Shown here: positions 21,827-29,798 of the stretch, in pieces
Position numbering within the stretch: the first letter of the stretch is position 1
Layout of the letters: each line of letters begins with the position of its first letter
From: Propionibacteriaceae bacterium
GTDB lineage: Bacteria; Actinomycetota; Actinomycetes; Propionibacteriales; Propionibacteriaceae
Direction of reading: 5' to 3'
DNA length: 40,483 nucleotides
Assembly (NCBI GenBank): GCA_031267645.1
Contig: JAIRYW010000046.1
Location: 1 to 40,483 of the forward strand
Position numbers and translations under genes: made by a program
The notes under the pieces: generated by a model
What the model saw: the letters and a program-made list of their open reading frames with translations, nothing else
The model's database searches: none
Told to the model about the DNA's origin: nothing

Positions 21827-21861
21827 CGGGTTGGCCCGGAGCTTGGCTCCGGGCCAACCCG
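21827..21861 (+). terminator. Second, perfect hairpin terminator after ppdK
   Basis: A perfect 16-bp stem (21827-21842 with 21846-21861, including GGGTTGGCCCGGAG) closes a TTG loop, 91 bases past the ppdK stop. It is followed by CTTCGGTT rather than a clean T-run. Confidence 0.8.
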
Positions 21862-22051
21862 CTTCGGTTGGACCGTATGGACGGACCAGGGTCGCGGGAG
21901 GGTCGAGCCGGGGCCGCAGGCGGGCCGGGGTCGGGCCCCGGTTGCCGGATGGGCCGTCAGACGTGTAGAGATGGAGGCCTGGACGAGCCCGGGGCTGGTC
22001 GCGTAGACCGGCTGCGAGCGTTCGGCCAGACCATTGGAGAGAGGTTCCGAC

Positions 22052-22630
22052 ATGCTGCTGAGTGACCGCGACATCCGGGCCGCCCTGGCGGCTGGGCGAG
22101 TCGAACTCGACCCCTACGACCCGGACATGGTCCAGCCGTCCAGCATCGACGTCCGGCTGGACCGCTACTTCCGGGTCTTCGAGAATCGGAAGTATTCCCA
22201 CATCGACCCCTCGATCGAGCAGCCCGACTTGACCAGCCAGGTGCGCTGCGCGGACGACGAGGCCTTCGTCCTGCATCCGGGCGAGTTCGTGCTGGGGGCG
22301 ACTTACGAGCGGGTGCGTCTGGGGGACGATCTGGCCGCCCGGCTGGAGGGCAAGTCCAGCCTGGGCCGCCTAGGTCTGTTGACCCATTCCACGGCCGGTT
22401 TCGTCGACCCCGGCTTCGAGGGGCACATCACCTTGGAGCTGTCCAACGTCGCCACCTTGCCGATCAAACTCTGGCCCGGCATGAAGATCGGCCAGCTCTG
22501 CTTCTTCGCCCTGACCAGCCCGTCCCAGTCGCCCTACGGCAGCGGGACCAACGCCAACCGCTACCAGGGCCAACGCGGCCCCACCCCGTCGCGCGGTTAC
22601 ATCAACTTCCACCGCAGCCAGATCCCCTGA
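22052..22630 (+). CDS. dcd: dCTP deaminase (probably dUMP-forming)
   Basis: A 192-residue homotrimeric nucleotide deaminase. The start at 22052 is preferred because GGAGAGAGG sits 7 bases upstream and the product begins [12 protein letters not shown] as in relatives. Conserved blocks are [10 protein letters not shown], the phosphate-contacting [10 protein letters not shown] (100-109), and [20 protein letters not shown] with the catalytic glutamate E129. The TAGxxDPGFxGxxTLELSN version matches the bifunctional Mycobacterium tuberculosis and Methanocaldococcus enzymes that convert dCTP straight to dUMP, unlike E. coli Dcd. That makes it a dUMP supplier for thymidylate synthesis. It is flanked by a terminator hairpin and a convergent gene. 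Confidence 0.95.
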   Translation: MLLSDRDIRAALAAGRVELDPYDPDMVQPSSIDVRLDRYFRVFENRKYSHIDPSIEQPDLTSQVRCADDEAFVLHPGEFVLGATYERVRLGDDLAARLEGKSSLGRLGLLTHSTAGFVDPGFEGHITLELSNVATLPIKLWPGMKIGQLCFFALTSPSQSPYGSGTNANRYQGQRGPTPSRGYINFHRSQIP

Positions 22631-22661
22631 TCGGGCTGGGCCGCCCGCTCCGGCGTTCCGG

Positions 22662-22695
22662 CCGCGCCGGCGGCGACTGCCCCAGTCCGGCGCGG
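22662..22695. terminator. Hairpin between convergent dcd and DoxX-like genes
   Basis: CCGCGCCGG (22662-22670) pairs with CCGGCGCGG (22687-22695), with an inner GACTG / CAGTC stem. It lies in the 120-base gap between two converging genes and could serve both. Confidence 0.5.
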
Positions 22696-22750
22696 TCGGC
22701 CCCCCAGCGCCGATCCGGCGGGACGTCTGGGCAGAGGTCGGTCGGTCGGA

Positions 22751-23185
22751 TCAGCGCGTCGAGCCAGCCGGTCCGGGACGGCGGAAGAGCCGGTCGATCG
22801 AGACGGCGCCGCCGCCGTACGCCACCAGCACCAGGCCCACCAGGGCCAGCACGCCGGCGTACTCCCAGCCGCCTTGGCTGGCGAAGAAGCCCTGGGACCA
22901 GTGCAGCCACAGGATGGTCATGACGAATTCGGCCACGAAGGCCGCCGCCACCAGTCGGGTCAGGGCGCCCAGGGCCAGCAGGACTCCGCCGCCCAGCTCC
23001 AGCACGATGGCGGCCCAGGTCATGATCTTGGGTTCGAACAGTCCGGCCTGGGTCAGCCGTTCGACCTGGGCTGAGACGCCCGGGTCGGCCAGGTGACGCC
23101 AGCCGTGCAGCACCATGACGGCGGCCAGACCGAGCCGGACCACCAGTAGCACGACCTCCTGCGAGCCGAGCAGAAAACTCTTCAC
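22751..23185 (-). CDS. DoxX-like membrane protein
   Basis: A 144-residue protein with four predicted membrane helices (near 9-28, 57-75, 79-98 and 109-127). The GTG at 23185 is selected because AGGAAGGA lies just upstream; a GTG further up at 23212 lacks one. VRLGLAAVMVLHGWRHL in helix 1 and LELGGGVLLALGALTRLVA in helices 2-3 are the DoxX signature. Family members (DoxD/DoxX, MhqP-type) are linked to quinone or thiol redox at the membrane, but most have no assigned reaction. Nothing nearby narrows its role. It converges on dcd. Confidence 0.82.
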   Translation of the reverse strand: MKSFLLGSQEVVLLVVRLGLAAVMVLHGWRHLADPGVSAQVERLTQAGLFEPKIMTWAAIVLELGGGVLLALGALTRLVAAAFVAEFVMTILWLHWSQGFFASQGGWEYAGVLALVGLVLVAYGGGAVSIDRLFRRPGPAGSTR

Positions 23186-23815
23186 GACGGTCCTTCCTGA
23201 GTCTGGAACCAATGCGACGGGGGCGTGCCTGACACGCTACCGGGTGACCCGGCCGCGGCCGGGTAGGACCGGGTCGATCCGCTCACTCCGACGATCTGGT
23301 CAAGGTCCCATTGACTACCTGTGGTCCGCTCGACGGACGCCCCGAGACGGTCTGGGAGGTCCGCTCGTCGCCTCGTTCCGCCGTCCTCCAAACGGCTGGT
23401 GGAGCGAGGCTGCGACCGGCCGGCCGGGGCCGGGGACAGCCGGCCGAAGGTGAGCCGTCAGGCCTCGCCAGGCCGACATACTAGCAAAGTATGATTTCTG
23501 GTCGGATGCATCGTCCAAGGGTAATTCGACTTTGGTGTGAAGGGGGTCAGGATCGATCAAGTGATCTTTATTCAAGCGGGCCCGAAGTTGGAAAATACGA
23601 CTTCAATCAGGCGGCGGACCGGGCCGAGCCCCTGGCCGGCCGCCCGATCGGGGGCCGAAGGCAAGATAGCTTTTGGGGGGTCGCCGGGGGGCCGGAAATG
23701 AGGCCGGACTCGGCCTGGGCCAAGCTCGCCCGGGCCGGTATGGTGTGCCCTGTGATACGGGTCCCAACACCAGTCATCTTGGCTCTACGGCCACCCTCTG
23801 GCTGTGAGGCAGCTC
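23186..23815. other. Long intergenic region before the phosphate transporter
   Basis: These 630 bases hold no credible gene. Between about 23475 and 23620 the sequence becomes noticeably richer in A and T than the surroundings and contains TATGAT (23490-23495), close to a -10 box, overlapped by an inverted repeat CATACT-N5-AGTATG (23477-23493). Another small dyad, GATCA-N2-TGATC, is at 23555-23566. No recognisable Pho box was found. Confidence 0.45.
23477..23493 (+). promoter_or_regulatory. Inverted repeat overlapping a -10-like box
   Basis: CATACT and AGTATG flank AGCAA and overlap TATGAT, a one-mismatch -10 hexamer. No good -35 lies 17 bases upstream, so an activator-dependent or repressed promoter is possible. 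The transporter start is about 320 bases downstream. Confidence 0.3.
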
Positions 23816-25318
23816 ATGCCGATTGAGGCCATGGTCGTCGTCGTAGTGATCACGGCCTTGGTGTTCGACTTCACCAATGGCTTCCATGATTCGGCCAACG
23901 CCATGGCGACCGCCGTCGCCACTGGGGCGTACAAGCCGAAGCGGGCGGTCCTGTTGGCCGCCGTCATGAACTTGGTCGGGGCCTGCCTGTCGACCGAAGT
24001 GGCCCTCACCATCTCCCACGGCATCGTGGACGACTCTTTGGTGACGGTCGAGATGGTCTTCGCCGGGCTGGTCGGCGCCATCCTGTGGAATCTGGTGACC
24101 TGGCTGCTGGGCCTGCCGTCGAGTTCCTCCCACGCCATGTTCGGCGGGCTGGTCGGCGCCGTCGTGGTGATGGCCGGCGTCAGCGGCATCCATCCGGGCG
24201 TCATCCTGTCCAAGATCCTGCTGCCGGCCCTGGTCGCTCCGGTGGTGGCCGGGCTGGCCTCGTACGGCGCCACCAAGATCGCCTATCGCAGCTTCCGCGA
24301 CTCCAGCAAGGGCTCCAAGAAGCGCTTCCGGACCGGTCAACGCGCCTCCTCTCTGATGGTGGCCTTGGCCCACGGCACCTCGGACGGCCAGAAGACCATG
24401 GGCGTCATCACCTTGGTGCTGGTGGCCGGTGGCATGCAGGCCCCAGGCACCGCCCCCCACTGGTGGGTGATCGGAGCGGCCGGGCTGGCCATCGCGGCCG
24501 GCACCTACTCCGGTGGCTGGCGCATCATGCGCACCATGGGCAAGGGCATGGCCGACATCGAAGGGCCGCAGGGCTTCGCCGCCGAGACCTCGGCCATGGC
24601 CGCCATCCTGGCCTCCTCCCACTTCGGCTTCGGGCTGTCCACCACCCACGTCGTCTCCGGCGCCGTCATGGGCACCGGGCTGGGCCGCACCCCGGACCAG
24701 GTGCGCTGGAACACGGCCGGCCGCATGGCGCTGGGTTGGCTCCTGACCCTGCCGGCCTCCGCTCTGGTCGGAGCCGGCGCCGCCCTGTTGGCCCATCAAG
24801 GGGTCTGGGGCTTCGGTTTGGTGGTGGCCATCCTGGTGGCCGCCGCTGGCGCCATCAAGATCATCAGCCAGCGCAACCACGTCTCACCCGACAATGTCAA
24901 CGACGATCACGAGGTCCGGGTCTTCGGCCGGGCCGACAAGGCTGCGCCGGTCACCACCCAAGGCGCCCTGGCCACGCCCTTGGCCCCCTCCCTGCCCAAG
25001 GGCATCACCGCCGAACACCCCCTGGCCGCCACCCCCTTGGTCTTGACTCGGTTGAAGCAGCCCAAACGTAAGAAAGTCAAGGGCAAGCACGTCCCACTGG
25101 ACCAGGACCCCTTGCCTGGCCTGGCCCCGCCGCCCGACCCGATCGAGCGATCGGACGACCTCCCGCCGGAACCGGCCGCCCCGCCCCGCGACCTGGCGGC
25201 GGACCCGGCCCCGTCGCCTTCGAACTCGACCGGCCCGGCCTCCGCCGCGGTCCCCCCGGCGTCCGATCTGACGGTCAAAGCCGAACGGACCGGGGCCGAC
25301 CTGGCGAGGGAGGACTGA
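23816..25318 (+). CDS. Inorganic phosphate transporter, PiT family
   Basis: A 500-residue low-affinity phosphate (metal-phosphate/H+) symporter. The ATG at 23816 follows TGAGG at 6 bases; a GTG 12 bases further up is an alternative. The PiT repeat signatures are both present: FDFTNGFHDSANAM (17-30) and, in the second half, SSHFGFGLSTTHVVSGAVMG, plus LPSSSSHAMFGGLVGA. About ten membrane helices are predicted to residue ~350. The remaining ~150 residues form an unusual hydrophilic tail, first basic (KQPKRKKVKGKH), then Pro/Asp/Ser-rich, presumably cytoplasmic. A 73-residue membrane protein gene starts 2 bases after its stop and is surely co-expressed. No PhoU-like gene accompanies it. Confidence 0.93.
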   Translation: MPIEAMVVVVVITALVFDFTNGFHDSANAMATAVATGAYKPKRAVLLAAVMNLVGACLSTEVALTISHGIVDDSLVTVEMVFAGLVGAILWNLVTWLLGLPSSSSHAMFGGLVGAVVVMAGVSGIHPGVILSKILLPALVAPVVAGLASYGATKIAYRSFRDSSKGSKKRFRTGQRASSLMVALAHGTSDGQKTMGVITLVLVAGGMQAPGTAPHWWVIGAAGLAIAAGTYSGGWRIMRTMGKGMADIEGPQGFAAETSAMAAILASSHFGFGLSTTHVVSGAVMGTGLGRTPDQVRWNTAGRMALGWLLTLPASALVGAGAALLAHQGVWGFGLVVAILVAAAGAIKIISQRNHVSPDNVNDDHEVRVFGRADKAAPVTTQGALATPLAPSLPKGITAEHPLAATPLVLTRLKQPKRKKVKGKHVPLDQDPLPGLAPPPDPIERSDDLPPEPAAPPRDLAADPAPSPSNSTGPASAAVPPASDLTVKAERTGADLARED

Positions 25319-25320
25319 CC

Positions 25321-25542
25321 ATGGGCATCGACTGGTGGGCTCTGGTCCAAGTCTCGGTCGTCACCATCGTCGGCGCCATGGCCATCGTCTCGTTGATGTC
25401 CTTGGCCAACTGGTTGCTGGTCCCCCCCGACGGCGCCTCCCAGGCCGTCGGCTGGCGCCGTTTCAGCGGCTACGGCGTGATCGGGCTGATGGGATTGATC
25501 GTGGCCTTCGGCATCTATTTGCTGGTGCCGTACTTCCACTGA
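25321..25542 (+). CDS. Small two-helix membrane protein, partner of PiT
   Basis: A 73-residue protein with two hydrophobic helices (~8-33 and ~47-71) joined by a short loop, VPPDGASQAVGWRRFSG. Its ATG is 2 bases after the transporter stop, inside a tight operon, and the reading frame is clean with typical high-GC codon use. I do not recognise a family. The context suggests an accessory or stabilising subunit of the phosphate transporter. Confidence 0.75.
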   Translation: MGIDWWALVQVSVVTIVGAMAIVSLMSLANWLLVPPDGASQAVGWRRFSGYGVIGLMGLIVAFGIYLLVPYFH

Positions 25543-25919
25543 GATAGGTCGTCTGTTTGGTGAGACAGGTTTTAGACGGCTGGTGGCTCGGAGCGGTGGA
25601 GCTAGACCGTGTCAAGCGCTCATAGGGCGTGGCATATAGGAAACGGGCCATTTGAGTGGAAGTCTTAGTCAAAAGAGAATCACGCACATGTAATTATTTG
25701 GCGTATTCGTGGAGGACGGCCTCAGTGGCACCAGATCTGGTCAAATGGAAACCAAGGCGCAGACTTGGCAAAGGGCTCAGCCCTCGATTAGGGCGGTCGC
25801 GATGACTGGGGTATCGTGGTCGATCTATTGGCGCCGTGCCAATATGCCGCATCCGGCCTTGATATGTGTCCCCGGATCGGGCGCGTCGAAAAGATGTCCC
25901 TGGAGTCAGGGGGTGACCA
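25543..25919. other. AT-richer gap at the left edge of the island
   Basis: These 377 bases contain no credible gene. Sampled 60-base lines fall to about 48-53% G+C (25621-25740), against ~65-70% in neighbouring genes. Near its start, GAGATAGGT...GTCTG and GAGACAGGT...AGACGG look like imperfect repeats and could be a decayed mobile-element end, though no terminal repeat pair can be shown. The promoter of the following gene must be here. Confidence 0.45.
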
Positions 25920-27635
25920 GTGTCTAGAGTGAAGCGTTCCTCAGGACAGATGGTGTCGGCCCCATCTGAGGCCGATCTGCCGCTGGCTGCCCGCTTACCG
26001 GTCCCCGATTACCCCAGTCAGACGCCGGGTCTCAGCCCCTTCCCCACTCCGGCCGAGGTGCAACGCCGCCAGGCGGGGTACGCTCTGATCGATCTCTGGA
26101 TGCAGTTCCTCAACCCCCTCCTCGACACTTTCGAGTCAGGCCGGAACGCGCTCGATCGGGGTTTGGCCGACGTGCTATTACTGGGTGCCCGGCGGGCTCT
26201 GGCGGTTTACCACCTCTTCCGCTTGGCCGGGCTGGACGAGCACCGACGCGGCACGGTTCTGTCCGATCGTTTCCTGGCTTTGGAAAAAGCAGGAGATTGG
26301 GATCGGCACACCAAGGCCTGGCTGTTCGACGACTGCTCACAATACGGCCGAGCCAAAGAACGGCTGGAAGACGCCGCCCGCTGCCTGTGGGGCCAGGACA
26401 GTGTGGTGGACGGGTGGGCCCACGTGGCGCTGCAGGTGCCTCCGACGTCGCGCCGGCCAGCGCGCAGTACGGCGGACGGCCAGGCCCGAGCGGCCTCAGA
26501 GGACACCGGCAGCGACTGGGGTCGCGCTCTGCACGGCCAGTACGCCCTGGCCTTCGCTCGGGCCGGGGTGCCGTTGTTCGCCGACTTCCCGGTCTCGACC
26601 CAGTTCACCGCCGACGTCTCGACTCTGGCTAAGCTGCTGAATCAGACTCGGTCGGGCCAACGCTTCGACGCCGTCGATGTCACCAACACGGCGGTGGCCA
26701 ACCAGGGCGGGCTGTTCTATTCCCTGTTCCCCCGCCAGGACTTTGTTAGTGGGTTCGCCCAGGAAATCGGACCAGCCGCCCAATTGGTCTCGCTGGTCAA
26801 GCTGCGGGTCTTCTCCTTCGCCGACGGCCGCAGCACCTACCGGGTGCGGGTGGTGCCGATCGTGCTGACTAAAGAGCTGGATTCTGAACTGGTGCTCGAC
26901 TGGCTGCGTCGGATCGGTCGGCCGGTGGCAGAGGAAGTGGAGACCACCTCTTCGGACGAGCGAGAGAACGCGCGGAAGCTGCGGGACAGACAAGCCGCCG
27001 CCGGTTTGGACCTGATCGGTTTCATGCTGGCCCGCCGTTTCATGGACTATGTCAACCAGCGGGTCCCCGATCTGTTCGACGGGCAGCTCCTAAAAGAGGA
27101 CCCCGAATTCACGGCTGTGGCCATGAGCCCGACGATCGACCGAATGGCTTCGGACTGTTTCGACAGTTTGAAAGAACTAGCCAGTGGCGCGACAGAAGTT
27201 CTGCCGTCGGCCAAGTTCGACCTAGCCGAGGGCTGGGAATCGGGCCGGGACATGCTCACCGTCGGGGACCGAAGCAAACGGAGCGGGAACGACGACCCGC
27301 CCGAGTTCTTGCAGGTGGTGCTCGACGCTCTGCCAAAGGCGGTGGGGGAGTTCGAAGACTTCGTCACTCTGACGCAGTTGCAGGAGGAGCTGAAGCGCCT
27401 CGGTCGATCCTTCACCATCTACGATCTGTCGGTCGCTCTGGACATTCTGAACGACCTCGGTTTCGCCGTTCCGGTGTTGACCTGTCGGGATGGCCAGGCC
27501 GTGCGCGGCTACCGCCAGGGCGAACAGGCCGGTCGGATCAAGACCCGGATGCCAGGGGTGTACTCGGCCTACGATGAGAGCTATTGGAATCATGATGAAG
27601 AGCCCATCTTCGAGTGGTTGGGATTCGACCGGTAG
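25920..27635 (+). CDS. Phosphoribosyltransferase-like protein with C-terminal winged-helix-like region
   Basis: A 571-residue protein with no family I can name. The GTG start has AGGGGGT 5 bases upstream. Residues ~80-175 resemble a type I phosphoribosyltransferase core: ADVLLLGARRALAVYHLF, then VLSDRFLAL, then AWLFDDCSQYGRAKERL (133-149), which aligns with the PRPP-loop pattern of hydrophobic strand, acidic pair (D137, D138) and glycine. The usual Thr-Gly pair is Tyr-Gly here. The centre (~205-440) contains LVSLVKLRVFSF and YRVRVVPIVLT, strand-rich and unassigned. Residues ~465-535 look like a winged helix (FVTLTQLQEELKRLGRSFTIYDLSVAL in position, then a DGQAVRGYRQG wing). There is no membrane segment or signal. 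PRTase-like proteins of this size occur in bacterial conflict systems. It is followed, 153 bases on, by the RES fusion gene and shares its lower GC. Confidence 0.5.
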   Translation: MSRVKRSSGQMVSAPSEADLPLAARLPVPDYPSQTPGLSPFPTPAEVQRRQAGYALIDLWMQFLNPLLDTFESGRNALDRGLADVLLLGARRALAVYHLFRLAGLDEHRRGTVLSDRFLALEKAGDWDRHTKAWLFDDCSQYGRAKERLEDAARCLWGQDSVVDGWAHVALQVPPTSRRPARSTADGQARAASEDTGSDWGRALHGQYALAFARAGVPLFADFPVSTQFTADVSTLAKLLNQTRSGQRFDAVDVTNTAVANQGGLFYSLFPRQDFVSGFAQEIGPAAQLVSLVKLRVFSFADGRSTYRVRVVPIVLTKELDSELVLDWLRRIGRPVAEEVETTSSDERENARKLRDRQAAAGLDLIGFMLARRFMDYVNQRVPDLFDGQLLKEDPEFTAVAMSPTIDRMASDCFDSLKELASGATEVLPSAKFDLAEGWESGRDMLTVGDRSKRSGNDDPPEFLQVVLDALPKAVGEFEDFVTLTQLQEELKRLGRSFTIYDLSVALDILNDLGFAVPVLTCRDGQAVRGYRQGEQAGRIKTRMPGVYSAYDESYWNHDEEPIFEWLGFDR

Positions 27636-27668
27636 TCACCCACTGGGTGCGCTGTCCGGTGCTGGTCG

Positions 27669-27689
27669 TTGACGGGCAGGATGGGTCAA
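27669..27689. promoter_or_regulatory. Dyad in front of the RES-fusion gene
   Basis: TTGAC (27669-27673) and GTCAA (27685-27689) form an inverted repeat with an 11-base centre in the 153-base gap between the two island genes, 100 bases before the RES-fusion start. A small dyad CACCCA-C-TGGGTG lies just upstream, around 27640. Candidate operator for self-control, or chance. Confidence 0.25.
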
Positions 27690-27788
27690 TTCGGTTCGAA
27701 CACCTGAGCGTGACGGAACGGTGGCGCGGTCATCTGGCAAGATAACCGTCGTGCTCTCCGTACTCCCAACGCGCGGCTGGTTCGGGCC

Positions 27789-29519
27789 ATGACAGCCCCC
27801 GCGATTTCCACTCGGCAGGCTTTCGACGACGTGCGCTGGGCGACGCGCCTGATCAAGCGCGTCGCCGACATCATCCAGACGATAGCCGTCATAGGCAGTG
27901 GATTGGCCAACCAACAGCCCGATCCTGCGTTAGGTCGGAAGCTGGAAGAACAGGTGTATGAACTTTGGCGGCGCGCCCAGCTGATGAGCGTCCAACCCAC
28001 CAACGGGACCGGGAATCTGGTCATTCCAGCCCCCTGGGTGCGGTCCTACTGGGTTTTGCCGCTGTGCCGTCTGATGGCGGCGGTGGATACTCTGGCCAAG
28101 CTGACTGCGGCCTACGCCTCCGCGCGAGGCGTCCCAGTCCGAATGAGGCAACTCAAAACCGCTGATCTGCCTGTGCTAAATGGCACTCTTATCCCGTACA
28201 ACAGTGTCAAGCGCATGGAGGAACGCGTCCGCAGTCGACTCTTCACCGAGCAAGCCCTCGATCTGGTGGGTGTGCTGTCGGTTTGGGGTCGTCTGGGGAT
28301 GCCGAGGTTCCTTTCGTTGCATGCTCAGGTGGAGACAGCTTTGGGGGGTGCCAGCCAGATTCTTGGCAGCGGGGATCTGGGCCAGAAAGATGATCCCGTG
28401 TTGGCCTTGGACCAGAACTGTCTGGATGCTTCGCAAACAGCGGATCTCCTATTCGGTCGGGACACTGAGCAAAACCGAGATCGTCTGAAGTGGCTAGCCG
28501 ATCATTTGGCCTTGATCGCCGTTCTGGACTATGACGGGTCAAGTCTCCGATTTCCCCGCTTCCAGTTCGCGCCCAGGATCGGACTCAAACCGGAGATCGC
28601 CCACGTCCTCGACCTATTGCGTAAGCGATCAGGGCCGGCTGATCCGCATCCCCTGGACGGTTGGCCTTTAGCCATTTGGGTCTACGCCAACACAGAATCA
28701 GCGCCTCTCAGCCCTGGCCTCATCGGTCAGATCCTGAGCGAAGTCGGTCTTTCGCGCGATGCCTCTACGCCGGCTGAAGCCGACCAGTTGAGTTTCCGGG
28801 CCATCCAGGACGGACCTCAGATTGGGAAAATGATGGGGTGGCCGAGACGGATGGGATGGCTGTTGCGGCTGCTGAAACGTCGGCGACTGCGAAGGCGGAA
28901 TTATTATCGGGTCGGCTCCAACGAGAAGAAGGAATACATCGACCACCCCTACCGTTACTCGCGCCACGACGACCCGGCGCCCAATGGCCGTTACGACCCG
29001 GCTAACAGCCTGGAACAGGGAACTCTCTATTTGGCCGAGGACGCACTCGGCTGCTGGGCCGAGGTGTTGGATCGCCAGCTGGTCGTGACCTTGAGCTATT
29101 TGGCCACTCGGGCCCTGCACGTCATCGAGGTGGGCCCGGACGCCAAGGGCCAGACCCCGAAGCTGCTTGACCTGACGGACCAGCACAGCCGCCTCAACGC
29201 TGCCTCTCGGAACGAGAGCCAGGCAGTAGCCCAGGTGGCCGCCTCCAATCACTTTGACGGCATCCTCTACAGCTTGCGTACCCTGCCCACTCATCTCGGT
29301 CTGGCCGTCTTCGGCCTGCGCGGACCCAGGGAGATCATCACCGGTCCGGCGGCCGAGCCTTCTCATCCTCTGCGGGGTGTCAAGGGGATCTGGACCAAAC
29401 TTGAGACCATCAACTGGTACGACAGCAAAGACCTGTGGCGATATTTGGAAATGGCCCGCTCTGGCCGCTCACCGGCCTTCCCGGTCATCTTGCGGCGATT
29501 GCCTGATCTGCCGGTTTGA
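27789..29519 (+). CDS. RES-domain protein fused to an MbcA/Xre antitoxin-like module
   Basis: A 576-residue protein in three parts. Residues 1-200 are helical and unrecognised. Residues ~210-305 resemble the MbcA/Xre-type antitoxins of mycobacterial RES systems: SQTADLLFGRDTEQNRDRL (helix-turn-helix-like), then LIAVLDYDGSSLRFPRFQF, then PEIAHVLDLLRK and GWPLAIWVYAN. A strongly basic stretch (353-370) follows. Residues ~370-512 are a RES domain: YYRVG (R374), GRYDP (400-404), GTLYLAED with CWAEV (E425), and FDGILYSLR (S495), i.e. the Arg, Glu and Ser that name the family, then LGLAVFGLRG. RES toxins such as MbcT degrade NAD+. A 64-residue tail follows. The ATG has no clear ribosome site. Codon use and GC are below the neighbours. 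Whether the fused antitoxin-like part restrains the toxin within one chain is inference. Confidence 0.65.
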   Translation: MTAPAISTRQAFDDVRWATRLIKRVADIIQTIAVIGSGLANQQPDPALGRKLEEQVYELWRRAQLMSVQPTNGTGNLVIPAPWVRSYWVLPLCRLMAAVDTLAKLTAAYASARGVPVRMRQLKTADLPVLNGTLIPYNSVKRMEERVRSRLFTEQALDLVGVLSVWGRLGMPRFLSLHAQVETALGGASQILGSGDLGQKDDPVLALDQNCLDASQTADLLFGRDTEQNRDRLKWLADHLALIAVLDYDGSSLRFPRFQFAPRIGLKPEIAHVLDLLRKRSGPADPHPLDGWPLAIWVYANTESAPLSPGLIGQILSEVGLSRDASTPAEADQLSFRAIQDGPQIGKMMGWPRRMGWLLRLLKRRRLRRRNYYRVGSNEKKEYIDHPYRYSRHDDPAPNGRYDPANSLEQGTLYLAEDALGCWAEVLDRQLVVTLSYLATRALHVIEVGPDAKGQTPKLLDLTDQHSRLNAASRNESQAVAQVAASNHFDGILYSLRTLPTHLGLAVFGLRGPREIITGPAAEPSHPLRGVKGIWTKLETINWYDSKDLWRYLEMARSGRSPAFPVILRRLPDLPV

Positions 29520-29621
29520 GCCGCTGAGCCGGTGGACTGGCCCCGGCGGCCATCCTTCAAACCACGGCTCGGCTGCAGGCTGCGGCCTGGCGCAGAATCC
29601 AAGGGCTCGACTCGGCGGTGC

Positions 29622-29661
29622 CCGAAGAAGCTTCGGCCGCGCCAACCCAGCTAGGGCTGGG
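29622..29661 (+). terminator. Two small hairpins after the RES-fusion gene
   Basis: CCGAAG-AAG-CTTCGG (29622-29636) and CCCAGC-TAGG-GCTGGG (29646-29661) lie about 100 bases past the stop. Each has a perfect 6-bp stem. Together they may end the island transcript before the mut operon. The 279 bases from 29520 to 29798 otherwise show no gene and no cobalamin riboswitch. Confidence 0.4.
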
Positions 29662-29798
29662 CGACGAGGGGAGCGGCGGGGCCGGGCGCAGCCCCTGCGG
29701 CGGCGGTGGAGCGGTGTGAGGACCGGCCCGGCGAGGCGATAGGTTTGACCTCGGAATCCATGTATTGCCTCGATCACTCGATGGGGAGGAGTCGTTCG

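Larger units (their letters stand above)
21736..22051. other. Intergenic region between ppdK and dcd
   Basis: These 316 bases hold two terminator-type hairpins (to 21861) and then about 190 bases with no gene. A weak promoter candidate for dcd is TTGCCG (21942-21947) and TAGAGA (21966-21971) with an 18-base spacer. No tRNA is visible although tRNA genes often flank dcd in actinobacteria. Confidence 0.5.

Noticed and set aside
23028-23040. GGTTCGA as a tRNA T-loop
   Set aside because: It lies within the DoxX-like coding frame and no acceptor or anticodon stems surround it.
25709-25927. A 72-codon open frame before the PRTase-like gene
   Set aside because: GTG start with no ribosome site, overlaps the real start at 25920, no recognisable motif. 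It could be a small leader peptide but nothing supports that.
29591-29600. CGCAGAATCC as a second copy of the REP-like element at 14880
   Set aside because: Only 10 bases match and no pairing arm is found upstream, so this is probably chance.
29520-29798. A cobalamin riboswitch before the B12-dependent mutase genes
   Set aside because: No GCCACTG-type B12 box is present; only small hairpins are seen.
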